A stretch of DNA of 17,964 nt, taken from contig CAZWHW010000033.1 of NCBI GenBank assembly GCA_964633815.1, positions 1 to 17,964 of the forward strand. Direction: 5' to 3'. The translations under genes and the position numbers were made by a program. The notes under the pieces were generated by a model that was given only the letters and a program-made list of their open reading frames with translations, did no database searches and was not told the DNA's origin. Of this stretch, positions 6,839 to 13,746 are shown piece by piece; positions within the stretch are counted from its first letter, which is position 1; each line of letters starts with the position of its first letter. The stretch comes from CALKZN01 sp964633815. Lineage in GTDB: Bacteria; Pseudomonadota; Gammaproteobacteria; Arenicellales; Arenicellaceae.

Positions 6839-6951
6839 TTCTCTCTTTTATTAAGAGAAAAAACACTCTAGAAACTAACAACTAAACATAGTGAGCATTT
6901 CTGTGCTAGCAATTGCTAGCCTTAAGTGCGTTTAGAATAGGTAAAAAAGTT
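6839..6951 (+). promoter_or_regulatory. rpsN-rpsH intergenic region with hairpin and 16-bp palindrome
   Basis: This is the only spacer above 50 nt within the spc group. It holds two symmetric elements. The first is a short AT-rich stem, TCTCTT (6842-6847) with AAGAGA (6853-6858), followed by AAAAA and not by T residues. The second is a perfect 16-bp palindrome at 6905-6920, two GCTAGC hexamers around AATT. The AGG at 6939-6941 is the rpsH ribosome-binding site. I see no convincing sigma-70 promoter and no open reading frame. S8, the known repressor of this operon in E. coli, is encoded immediately downstream, so a regulatory role is plausible but unproven. Confidence 0.4.
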
Positions 6952-7344
6952 ATGATGACTGACCCTATCGCGGATATGTTGACTCGTATTCGCAATGCTC
7001 AAAAAGCTGAAAAATTCAGTGTGAGTATGCCAAAATCAAAAATTAAGCGAGCTATAGCCGAAGTATTGAAAGCAGAAGGCTTTATAGATGGTGTCGAGGC
7101 TGATGAAGTTGACGGCAAGCCAGCACTGAAAGTTATCCTTCGTTATTTCGAAGGTTCAGGTGTAATTACGGCAATTGATCGTGTAAGCAAGCCAGGACTT
7201 CGTGTATATAAAGCAGCTGATGAAATCCCTGCTGTTAATAACGGCTTAGGCATTGCTGTAGTTTCAACTAACAAAGGTGTAATCACTGACAAAGCGGCTC
7301 GCGCTGCTGGTGTTGGTGGTGAAATCTTGTGCACAGTTAGCTAA
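6952..7344 (+). CDS. rpsH: 30S ribosomal protein S8
   Basis: S8, 130 aa from this start (E. coli 130), is a primary binder of 16S helix 21 and in E. coli also the translational repressor of the spc operon. The N-terminal DPIADMLTRIRNAQKA and C-terminal GLGIAVVSTNKGVITDKAAR then GGEILCTV are characteristic. The ATG at 6952 has AGG at 6939-6941 with 10-nt spacing; an adjacent ATG at 6955 would give 129 aa and cannot be excluded. An upstream TTG at 6913 is rejected because it lies in the palindrome and adds residues absent from the family. It is 10 nt before rplF. Confidence 0.97.
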   Translation: MMTDPIADMLTRIRNAQKAEKFSVSMPKSKIKRAIAEVLKAEGFIDGVEADEVDGKPALKVILRYFEGSGVITAIDRVSKPGLRVYKAADEIPAVNNGLGIAVVSTNKGVITDKAARAAGVGGEILCTVS

Positions 7345-7354
7345 GGGGGTTTGT

Positions 7355-7888
7355 ATGTCTAGAATTGCAAATGCTCCTATCGATCTCCCATCTGGTGTTG
7401 AAGTTAATCTTGCGTCTGACTTGATCAAAGTGAAAGGTGCTAAAGGTGAGCTTGAGTTAGCACCGCATGCAGATGTTGCTGTTGAGCAAGAAGATGCGCA
7501 GTTGAAAGTTAAAGTGACAGGTGCTGGTCAATCAGCCGTTGCTATAGCAGGAACTACTCGTGCATTGCTAAACAATATGGTGACTGGCGTTAGTCAAGGT
7601 TTTGAAAAGAAACTAACGATTGTTGGTGTTGGTTATCGTGCGCAAGCGCAAGGCCAAAAATTGAATCTAACCCTAGGTTTTTCTCATCCAGTGGTCTACG
7701 AAGTGCCAGCTGGCGTTAAAGTAGAAACACCAAGTAATACTGAGATTGTAGTTACAGGTATCGATAAGCAACAGATCGGTCAAGTCGCTGCTGAAATTCG
7801 TGCTTATCGTCCACCAGAGCCTTATAAAGGCAAAGGTGTTCGTTATTCGGATGAGCACGTTATTCGTAAACAAGCTAAGAAAGCATAA
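7355..7888 (+). CDS. rplF: 50S ribosomal protein L6
   Basis: L6, 177 aa exactly as in E. coli, lies at the base of the stalk near the sarcin-ricin loop and the EF-G site. Its two repeated alpha/beta domains are visible. The N-terminal half runs from SRIANAPIDLPSGVEVNL to NNMVTGVSQGFEKKLTIVGVG, and the C-terminal half ends in the rRNA-binding PPEPYKGKGVRY block. The ATG at 7355 has AAGGGGG directly upstream, overlapping the rpsH stop region. An earlier TTG at 7310 inside rpsH is rejected. Confidence 0.98.
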   Translation: MSRIANAPIDLPSGVEVNLASDLIKVKGAKGELELAPHADVAVEQEDAQLKVKVTGAGQSAVAIAGTTRALLNNMVTGVSQGFEKKLTIVGVGYRAQAQGQKLNLTLGFSHPVVYEVPAGVKVETPSNTEIVVTGIDKQQIGQVAAEIRAYRPPEPYKGKGVRYSDEHVIRKQAKKA

Positions 7889-7900
7889 TAGGTGAGTAGA

Positions 7901-8257
7901 ATGAAAGATAAAAGAAAATCTAGACTTCGCCGCGCGTTACGCATTCGTTCAAAGATTCGCCGTGATGGTGAAACACGATTGTCAGTGCATCGCACAGGTA
8001 AGCATATGTATGCTCAAATCATTGAGGCTGAATCAGCTAATGTGATTGCGAGTACTTCGACGCTTGATGCAGCAGTGAAAAAAGAAGTCAGTAATGGCGG
8101 GAACATTGCAGCAGCAGCTGCAGTGGGCAAGCGCATTGCTGAATTGGCAAAAGAAAAAGGTGTCGAGCGTTTGGTTTTTGATCGTTCAGGCTTCCGTTAT
8201 CATGGCCGAGTGAAGGCGCTTGCTGATGCAGCGCGTGAAGCTGGTCTTAAGATTTAG
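7901..8257 (+). CDS. rplR: 50S ribosomal protein L18
   Basis: L18, 118 aa from this start (E. coli 117), binds 5S rRNA and anchors it in the central protuberance with L5. Diagnostic blocks are a basic N-terminus (KDKRKSRLRRALRIRSKIR), TRLSVHRTGKHMYAQII, and RLVFDRSGFRYHGRVKALAD then AAREAGLKI. The ATG at 7901 is preferred to the in-frame GTG at 7892. AGGTGAG at 7890-7896 then serves as ribosome-binding site with short spacing, and the length matches the family. With the GTG start no ribosome-binding site would be visible. Confidence 0.96.
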   Translation: MKDKRKSRLRRALRIRSKIRRDGETRLSVHRTGKHMYAQIIEAESANVIASTSTLDAAVKKEVSNGGNIAAAAAVGKRIAELAKEKGVERLVFDRSGFRYHGRVKALADAAREAGLKI

Positions 8258-8272
8258 GTCTGGAGTTTAAAC

Positions 8273-8794
8273 ATGGCAAGAGATCAAAGAAAACAAAATA
8301 ATCGTGACAAGCAAGATGATGGCATGCAAGAAAACCTCATCAATGTTCGTCGTGTAGCAAAAGTTGTTAAAGGCGGCCGTATTTTCGGTTTTTCTGCATT
8401 GACTGTCGTAGGCGACGGTGAAGGCAGCATCGGTATAGGTCGTGGTAAAGCGCGCGAAGTTCCATTAGCAGTGCAAAAAGCAATGGAATCAGCTCGTCGT
8501 GACATGACTAAAATTAATTTGAAAGGCGGTACATTACATTACCCAACGACTGGTACACATGCAGGTTCAACTGTTGTGTTACGCCCAGCTTCTGAAGGTA
8601 CAGGTATTATCGCTGGTGGTACGATGCGTGCAGTATTTGAGGCGGTTGGCGTCAAAGATGTTTTAGCAAAATGTATTGGTTCAACAAACCCAGTAAATGT
8701 GGTTCGTGCAACGCTTAAAGCTTTGCGTGATGTTGAAGGGCCTGAGCAAGTTGCTGCTAAACGTGGTAAATCAGTTGAAGAAATCCTTAATTAA
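8273..8794 (+). CDS. rpsE: 30S ribosomal protein S5
   Basis: S5, 173 aa (E. coli 167), helps form the mRNA entry site and affects decoding accuracy; its N-terminal loop is where spectinomycin-resistance changes occur in other bacteria. That loop is present here as RVAKVVKGGRIFGFSALTVV, with no obvious deletion. The double-stranded-RNA-binding N-domain is followed by the C-domain with PASEGTGIIAGGTMRAVFE and STNPVNVVRATLKALRD. The N-terminal leader (ARDQRKQNNRDKQDDG) is charged and slightly longer than in E. coli. TGGAG at 8260-8264 lies upstream of the ATG. Confidence 0.98.
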   Translation: MARDQRKQNNRDKQDDGMQENLINVRRVAKVVKGGRIFGFSALTVVGDGEGSIGIGRGKAREVPLAVQKAMESARRDMTKINLKGGTLHYPTTGTHAGSTVVLRPASEGTGIIAGGTMRAVFEAVGVKDVLAKCIGSTNPVNVVRATLKALRDVEGPEQVAAKRGKSVEEILN

Positions 8795-8820
8795 GGGTTT
8801 AACGAGTTAGGTATTTAAAA

Positions 8821-9006
8821 ATGGCTGATAAAAAATTAAAAGTTACGTTAGTAAAAAGCATGTTCGGTCGTGGTAAAAAGCACCTGGCATGTGTTAAAGG
8901 TCTTGGTTTGCGCCGTATGCATCACTCAGTTGAAGTGTTGGATACGCCTGAAAACCGTGGCATGATCAATAAAGTTTCTTACCTACTTAAGTGGGAAGAA
9001 GTTTAA
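8821..9006 (+). CDS. rpmD: 50S ribosomal protein L30
   Basis: L30, 61 aa (E. coli 59), is a small ferredoxin-like-fold protein on the surface of the 50S subunit. Its family signature is KVTLVKSMFGRGKKHLACVK followed by GLGLRRMHHSVEVLDTPENRG. It lies between rpsE and rplO as in other gammaproteobacteria; many other bacterial lineages lack it. The short length and lack of alternative starts leave little doubt. Its ribosome-binding site is the modest TTAGG at 8808-8812. Confidence 0.97.
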   Translation: MADKKLKVTLVKSMFGRGKKHLACVKGLGLRRMHHSVEVLDTPENRGMINKVSYLLKWEEV

Positions 9007-9021
9007 AACGAGGATTGAAAA

Positions 9022-9456
9022 ATGCGTTTAAATACAATTAAACCAGCAGAAGGTGCTAAGCATTCTCGCAAGCGTGTTGGTCGTGGTATGGGTTCAGGTA
9101 CTGGCAAAACAGCTGGTCGTGGACACAAAGGTCAAAAATCACGCTCAGGCGGCAAAATACAAATCGGTTTTGAAGGCGGTCAAATGCCAATTCAACGTCG
9201 TTTGCCAAAACGTGGTTTTAGCTCACGTGTTTCAACGATTAGTGAAGAAATTCGTTTGCATGAATTAAACAAAGTTGAAGCAGATGTAGTTGATGTTATT
9301 GCTTTGCGTGAAGCTGGCTTGATTAAGACGTCAACTTTACGTGTTAAAGTTGTTCTTTCTGGTGAAATCACTAAGAAAATAACTTTAAAAGGCATTAGTA
9401 TAACTAAAGGTGCAAAAGCAGCGATTGAAGCTGCCGGTGGTGTAGTCGAAGCATAA
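9022..9456 (+). CDS. rplO: 50S ribosomal protein L15
   Basis: L15, 144 aa as in E. coli, is a late-assembling 50S protein. It has an extended Gly/Arg/Lys-rich N-terminal region threading into 23S rRNA (KRVGRGMGSGTGKTAGRGHK, about 17-36, then GGQMPIQRRLPKRGFSS) and a globular C-domain ending in KGAKAAIEAAGGVVEA. CGAGG at 9009-9013 precedes the ATG. It is followed by a 43-nt spacer before secY. Confidence 0.98.
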   Translation: MRLNTIKPAEGAKHSRKRVGRGMGSGTGKTAGRGHKGQKSRSGGKIQIGFEGGQMPIQRRLPKRGFSSRVSTISEEIRLHELNKVEADVVDVIALREAGLIKTSTLRVKVVLSGEITKKITLKGISITKGAKAAIEAAGGVVEA

Positions 9457-9499
9457 GCTTTGATTGACCTGTTTTTGAATTGATTAAACTGAAATAAGT

Positions 9500-10882
9500 A
9501 TGGCAAAACAACAATCAAGGTTCGCAGCTGCTCAACAAGCAGCTCAAGCAAGCGCAGGTTCAGGTTCGTCTGAGCTTATGCAGCGCATATTCTTTTTGAT
9601 AGGTGCATTGATTGTTTACCGGATTGGAACACATATACCAGTGCCTGGAGTTGATCCTATTGGGATTCAACAATTCTTCCAGCAAGATGGGCAAAGTTCT
9701 ATTTTTGGTGTGTTGAACTTGTTTTCAGGTGGTGCATTAGAGCGTGCATCATTGTTGGCTTTGGGTGTAATGCCATACATTTCTGCATCGATTATCATGC
9801 AGATGTTAACAGCAGTACATCCGCCATTGAAGCAGTTGAAACAAGAAGGTGAAGCAGGCCGCCGAAAAATTGCTAAATACACTAAATATGGCACGCTAGT
9901 ATTAGCATTTTTTCAGGCCTTAGGTATTTCCAGTGCGGTTTCTAGTCAAGCTGTCAATGGCGCACCTTTGGTATTGATTGATCCTACAGCCTTTAAAGTG
10001 ACAGCGGTTATTACTCTAGTAGCAGGTACAATGTTCCTGGTTTGGCTAGGTGAGCAAATTACTGATCGCGGTATTGGTAATGGTATGTCACTGATTATTT
10101 TTGCTGGTATTGTGGCAGGTTTACCAGTGGCGGCAGGTCAAACAGCGACTTTGATTGGCGAAGGCTCAATAAGTAAAGGCTTTGGATTGGCATTATTGCC
10201 GCTTGTTTTGGGTGTAATTGCTTTGGTTGTTTTTGTTGAGCGTGCTCAACGTCGTATCAAAATCAACTATGCGCAACGTCAGCAAGGCAAGCGTATGATG
10301 GCAGCTCAATCTAGCTATTTTCCATTAAAGCTGAATGTTGCCGGTGTAATTCCGCCAATTTTTGCTTCAAGTGTGATTTTATTTCCTGCATCAATGGTGA
10401 CATTTTTTGCACCTGAAGATGTGAGTGGTGTTGCTGGAGCGCTACGTAATGTGGCCTCATTTATGACGCCAGGTAATGTGCTTTATAGTGTTATTTATGT
10501 TGGATTAATATTCTTCTTTGCTTTTTTCTATACTGCATTGACATTCGATCCGAATGAAATTGCTGATAATTTGAAAAAACAAGGTGCTACTGTTCCAGGC
10601 ATGCGTCCGGGTAAGCAAACTGCGAGCTATATTGATAGTGTAGTTGGGAAATTGACTTTTGTTGGTGCTTTTTATCTAGCATTTGTGTGTTTGATTCCAG
10701 AAATTTTGCAAGTTAAATTTGGCGTGCCATTTTATTTTGGTGGTACATCATTATTAATTATTGTGATTGTGATCTTGGATCTAGTTAGCCAAGTGCAATC
10801 ACATTTAATGTCTTCTCAATATGCAAATTTAATGAAGAAGACGAATCTAACTAGTTCGAAAAAATCGGGCAAGAAACGATAA
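9500..10882 (+). CDS. secY: Preprotein translocase channel subunit SecY
   Basis: SecY, 460 aa (E. coli 443), is the inner-membrane channel of the SecYEG translocon, used by SecA- and ribosome-driven export. About ten hydrophobic segments are visible, the first at residues 30-46. The family signature GEQITDRGIGNGMSLIIFAG is at about 184-203. PGMRPGKQT (366-374) in the fifth cytoplasmic loop contains R369, aligning with the E. coli Arg357 needed for SecA action, and PFYFGGTSLLI starts at residue 410. The N-terminus carries an extra Gln/Ala/Ser-rich stretch (about residues 3-24), and the C-terminus is Lys/Ser-rich. The upstream ribosome-binding site is weak (only AAATAAG), suggesting lower or coupled translation relative to the ribosomal genes. 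Confidence 0.98.
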   Translation: MAKQQSRFAAAQQAAQASAGSGSSELMQRIFFLIGALIVYRIGTHIPVPGVDPIGIQQFFQQDGQSSIFGVLNLFSGGALERASLLALGVMPYISASIIMQMLTAVHPPLKQLKQEGEAGRRKIAKYTKYGTLVLAFFQALGISSAVSSQAVNGAPLVLIDPTAFKVTAVITLVAGTMFLVWLGEQITDRGIGNGMSLIIFAGIVAGLPVAAGQTATLIGEGSISKGFGLALLPLVLGVIALVVFVERAQRRIKINYAQRQQGKRMMAAQSSYFPLKLNVAGVIPPIFASSVILFPASMVTFFAPEDVSGVAGALRNVASFMTPGNVLYSVIYVGLIFFFAFFYTALTFDPNEIADNLKKQGATVPGMRPGKQTASYIDSVVGKLTFVGAFYLAFVCLIPEILQVKFGVPFYFGGTSLLIIVIVILDLVSQVQSHLMSSQYANLMKKTNLTSSKKSGKKR

Positions 10883-10885
10883 TTG

Positions 10886-10908
10886 ATTACGGATATTTCG
10901 ACCGTAAT
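10886..10908 (+). promoter_or_regulatory. Hairpin between secY and rpmJ
   Basis: ATTACGG (10886-10892) and CCGTAAT (10902-10908) form a perfect 7-bp stem with a nine-base loop, extendable by one G-T pair, starting four bases after the secY stop codon. No T-run follows, so it is not a standard terminator. The rpmJ ribosome-binding site AGAGG (10920-10924) lies outside it. It could protect or delimit a processed secY mRNA end, but that is inference. Confidence 0.45.
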
Positions 10909-10929
10909 TTAATGGATACAGAGGTAATT

Positions 10930-11046
10930 ATGAAAGTTCGCGCATCAGTAAAGAAAATGTGTAGAAACTGCAAAATTGTTCGTCGTAACCGAGTGGTTCG
11001 CGTCATTTGCAGCACAGACCCACGACATAAACAACGTCAAGGGTAA
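10930..11046 (+). CDS. rpmJ: 50S ribosomal protein L36 (zinc-binding form)
   Basis: This 38-aa gene reads MKVRASVKKMCRNCKIVRRN and ends in KQRQG. It is the classic zinc-ribbon L36: Cys11, Cys14, Cys27 and His33 form the metal site, so this is the C-plus paralogue. L36 binds 23S rRNA domain VI near the factor-binding site and assembles late. AGAGG at 10920-10924 sits five bases before the ATG. It is the last gene of the spc group, 47 nt after secY. In many bacteria a zinc-free paralogue replaces it under zinc starvation; none is in this window. Confidence 0.97.
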   Translation: MKVRASVKKMCRNCKIVRRNRVVRVICSTDPRHKQRQG

Positions 11047-11206
11047 TTGAAAATTTAGGAAGTGATTTCAGTTGGAATTTTTAATCATTGATTGATATTG
11101 CTTTATAACTCTTTTGTCAGTATTATTGCGCGCCTTGATTTAAGGCGTAGCGTGATGAGCGCTGACAGAATTAACGCTAGCATTAGCAAAAAATCGGAGG
11201 CTCTTA
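11047..11206 (+). promoter_or_regulatory. alpha-operon leader with predicted nested RNA structure
   Basis: This 160-nt gap before rpsM is the largest within the ribosomal cluster. TGTCAG (11115-11120) pairs with CTGACA (11162-11167). The enclosed segment holds a second hairpin, CGCCTT (11131-11136) with AAGGCG (11142-11147). A small GCTA/TAGC hairpin and an A-run follow, then GGAGG at 11196-11200 ahead of the GTG start. In E. coli the leader at this position folds into a pseudoknot bound by S4, which represses the operon; S4 is encoded third here. The sequence is not visibly similar to the E. coli leader, so conservation of that control is inferred from position and structure only. A possible -10 TATAAC at 11104-11109 lacks a good -35. 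Confidence 0.45.
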
Positions 11207-11563
11207 GTGGCACGTATTGCAGGTATTAACCTACCAGCTCACAAACATATTTGGATTGCATTAACATCAATTTACGGCATTGGTCGTACTCGTTCATTGC
11301 AAATTTGTGAAGCAGCAGGTATTGAGATTGACACAAAAGTAAATCAACTGACTGAAGATCAGGCAGAAAAACTTCGTGAACAAGTCGCACAGTTTGAAGT
11401 GGAGGGTGATCTTCGCCGTGATGTATCAATGAACATCAAGCGATTGATGGATCTAGGCTGCTATCGAGGCTTACGCCATCGTCGCGGTCTTCCAGTTCGT
11501 GGCCAACGCACTAAGACCAATGCGCGTACGCGTAAAGGTCCAATTCGTCCGATTAAAAGGTAA
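11207..11563 (+). CDS. rpsM: 30S ribosomal protein S13
   Basis: S13, 118 aa as in E. coli, sits at the top of the 30S head, contacts P-site tRNA with its C-terminal tail and forms bridges B1a/B1b with the large subunit. ARIAGINLPAHKHIWIALTS, YGIGRTRS (helix-two-turn-helix region), RLMDLGCYRGLRHRRGLPVR and GQRTKTNARTRKGP are all present. The start is GTG at 11207, as in E. coli rpsM, with a strong GGAGG six bases upstream. The GTG start combined with the structured leader fits a translationally regulated first gene. Confidence 0.98.
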   Translation: MARIAGINLPAHKHIWIALTSIYGIGRTRSLQICEAAGIEIDTKVNQLTEDQAEKLREQVAQFEVEGDLRRDVSMNIKRLMDLGCYRGLRHRRGLPVRGQRTKTNARTRKGPIRPIKR

Positions 11564-11571
11564 GGTGAATC

Positions 11572-11952
11572 ATGGCTAAAACATCAAAGAAGAAAGTTAA
11601 AAAGCATATTGTTGAAGGCATTGCGCATATCCATGCAACGTTTAATAATACAATTGTGACTATTTCAGATCGTCATGGTAACGCACTTTGCTGGGCTACT
11701 GCTGGCGGTTCTGGTTTTCGTGGATCTCGTAAGAGCACACCATTTGCTGCACAGGTTGCAGCAGAGCGTGCTGGTAAAGCTGCGCAAGAATTCGGTATGA
11801 AGAATTTAGAAGTTCGTGTTAAGGGCCCTGGTCCTGGTCGTGAATCAGCAGTTCGCGCATTGAATAACTGTGGTTTTGAAGTTTCTCAAATCACTGATGT
11901 GACATCTGTTCCTCATAACGGTTGTCGTCCTTCCAAGAAACGTCGCGTTTAA
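11572..11952 (+). CDS. rpsK: 30S ribosomal protein S11
   Basis: S11, 126 aa (E. coli 129), forms the 30S platform near the anti-Shine-Dalgarno region. The N-terminal Lys-rich stretch is followed by GIAHIHATFNNTIVTISDRH, GFRGSRKSTPFAAQVAAE, VKGPGPGRESAVRAL and the C-terminal VPHNGCRPSKKRRV. The Asn-Gly in this last motif is the site that isomerises to isoaspartate in E. coli S11. AAGGTGAA directly after the rpsM stop is the ribosome-binding site, with 8 nt between the two genes. Confidence 0.98.
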   Translation: MAKTSKKKVKKHIVEGIAHIHATFNNTIVTISDRHGNALCWATAGGSGFRGSRKSTPFAAQVAAERAGKAAQEFGMKNLEVRVKGPGPGRESAVRALNNCGFEVSQITDVTSVPHNGCRPSKKRRV

Positions 11953-11997
11953 TCGCCACGTGAACCAGCACTATAAAGAATAGTAGAGAGTTAAGAT

Positions 11998-12621
11998 ATG
12001 GCACGTTATTTAGGCCCAACTTGTAAACTGGCTCGTCGTGAAGGTGTAGACCTTTTCTTGAAAAGCCCAGTTCGTTCATTAGAAGATAAATGTCGTTTTG
12101 GTACCTTGCCTGGTCAGAGTGCGCAAGCACGCCGCGGTCGTCCAACGGTATACGGAACACAACTTCGTGAAAAACAAAAACTTCGCCGCATTTATGGCGT
12201 TTTAGAAAAGCAATTCCGCGCTTATTATAAAGAAGCGGCACGGGTGAAAGGTTCAACAGGTGAGAACTTGTTAACAATTCTTGAGCAACGCTTAGATAAC
12301 GTTGTGTACCGTATGGGTTTTGCTGTTACTCGTGCTGAAGCACGTCAATTAGTTTCACACAAGTCAATTCTTGTGAATGGAACAATTACAAACATCGCTT
12401 CATACCAAGTGAAAGCTGGTGATGAAGTTGAAGTTCGTGAAAAAGCAAAAAAACAATTACGTATTGCCTCAGCATTAGAAGTTAATGAACAAATTGGTTT
12501 CCCTAGCTGGGTGAGTGTTGATGTTGCTAACAAAAAAGGTGTGTTTAAATCAACACCTGAACGTAGCGATTTACCGTCTGATATTGACGAGTCACTAGTA
12601 GTTGCTTTGTACTCGAAATAA
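11998..12621 (+). CDS. rpsD: 30S ribosomal protein S4
   Basis: S4, 207 aa (E. coli 206), is a primary 16S rRNA binder that nucleates 30S body assembly, lines the mRNA entry channel and, in E. coli, represses the alpha operon by binding its leader. The N-terminal ARYLGPTCKLARREGVDLFL keeps only Cys9 and Cys32 of the four-cysteine zinc site found in Thermus, so zinc binding is not expected. The S4 RNA-binding domain is clear at about 93-155 (RLDNVVYRMGFAVTRAEARQ, LVSHKSILVNG, NIASYQVKAGDEVEVREKAK). It ends in the family-typical LYSK. No long spacer separates it from rpoA (62 nt). Confidence 0.98.
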   Translation: MARYLGPTCKLARREGVDLFLKSPVRSLEDKCRFGTLPGQSAQARRGRPTVYGTQLREKQKLRRIYGVLEKQFRAYYKEAARVKGSTGENLLTILEQRLDNVVYRMGFAVTRAEARQLVSHKSILVNGTITNIASYQVKAGDEVEVREKAKKQLRIASALEVNEQIGFPSWVSVDVANKKGVFKSTPERSDLPSDIDESLVVALYSK

Positions 12622-12683
12622 TTTTTGGTTATCGAGTTATCAATTACTATTCAACGTCGTAAGAATATTCATAGGAGACAGAT

Positions 12684-13667
12684 ATGTCTGAGTCATTGCC
12701 AAAATTATTAACGCCTCGTTTTGTAGACGTCAATACAGAAGGAAGCACATCAAGCATTGCTATTGAACCATTAGAACGTGGTTATGGTTACACATTAGGT
12801 CATGCTTTGCGTCGTATTTTGCTATCCAGTATTCCTGGTGCAGCAATCACTGATGTGAAAATTGATGGTGTTTTACATGAGTACTCAACTATTGAAGGTG
12901 TTCAAGAAGATGTTATTGAGATCTTATTGAACTTGAAAGGGGTTTCTATCATTAAGCATAATGATGAACCTGTTGTTTTAAAGTTGAGCAAAAAAGGTGT
13001 AGGTACGGTTACTGCGGCTGATATTCAATTGAATCAAGATTGTGAAGTTGCGAATCCAGACCATGTCATTGCGACTTTATCTAAAGATGGCAATTTCAAT
13101 GCAGAACTGACTGTTCGTACTGGACGCGGTTATCAAGTATCTGAGCAACGTAAATCTGACGATGAAGATACTGAAATTGGTTTGATGCAACTAGATGCAT
13201 CTTATAGCCCAATTTTAAAAGTATCTTATGAGGTTGAAAATGCTCGTGTTGAACAGCGTACTGATTTAGATAAACTGATCTTTAAATTAGAGACAAATGG
13301 TACTATTGATCCTGAAGAAGTAATCAAGAAAGCTGCCACTGCATTGACTCAACAAATGCAAGTGTTTGTCAATCTTGAAGAAATTCAAGCAGATACTTTT
13401 GAAGAGCGTGAGCCAGAAGTTGATCCAATTTTGTTGCGTCCAGTTGATGAGCTAGAGTTAACAGTACGTTCTGCCAACTGCTTAAAAGCTGAACAAATTT
13501 ACTATATTGGTGATCTTGTGCTTCGCTCAGAAGTTGATTTGATGAAAACGCCAAATTTAGGTAAAAAATCTTTGACTGAAATCAAAGATGTTTTAGCACA
13601 ACGTGGTTTAACTTTAGGTATGCACCTAGAGAACTGGCCACCAGCTGCAATTCGTGTTGACGGTTAG
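12684..13667 (+). CDS. rpoA: DNA-directed RNA polymerase subunit alpha
   Basis: The alpha subunit, 327 aa (E. coli 329), dimerises to nucleate polymerase assembly and binds UP elements and activators. The N-terminal domain (about 1-230) shows LERGYGYTLGHALRRILLSS, DGVLHEYSTIEGVQED and ARVEQRTDLDKL. A flexible acidic linker follows (around 233-248). The C-terminal domain carries LTVRSANCLKAEQI; Arg262 aligns with E. coli Arg265, the key UP-element contact. It also carries KTPNLGKKSLTEIKDVLA and LENWPP. A strong AGGAGA at 12673-12678 precedes the ATG. The gene lies between rpsD and rplQ as in E. coli, tying polymerase supply to ribosome production. Confidence 0.99.
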   Translation: MSESLPKLLTPRFVDVNTEGSTSSIAIEPLERGYGYTLGHALRRILLSSIPGAAITDVKIDGVLHEYSTIEGVQEDVIEILLNLKGVSIIKHNDEPVVLKLSKKGVGTVTAADIQLNQDCEVANPDHVIATLSKDGNFNAELTVRTGRGYQVSEQRKSDDEDTEIGLMQLDASYSPILKVSYEVENARVEQRTDLDKLIFKLETNGTIDPEEVIKKAATALTQQMQVFVNLEEIQADTFEEREPEVDPILLRPVDELELTVRSANCLKAEQIYYIGDLVLRSEVDLMKTPNLGKKSLTEIKDVLAQRGLTLGMHLENWPPAAIRVDG

Positions 13668-13746
13668 TCGCTCGAATTAGTTTGGAAATTAATAAAACAA
13701 TACTTTTATACTTATAAAGTACAAATAGATATTTAAGAGTTCTATC

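Noticed and set aside
6533..11046. Zinc-free S14 together with zinc-type L36 as an unusual mix
   Set aside because: E. coli has the same combination in its spc operon, so this is ordinary.
11891..12277. Antisense open frame of 128 codons across rpsK-rpsD
   Set aside because: It crosses two conserved genes and their spacer with no recognisable protein features; considered a chance frame.
13668..13746. Terminator or promoter between rpoA and rplQ
   Set aside because: Only an AT-only-type weak stem (13701-13721) without a T-run is present; the genes are normally co-transcribed.
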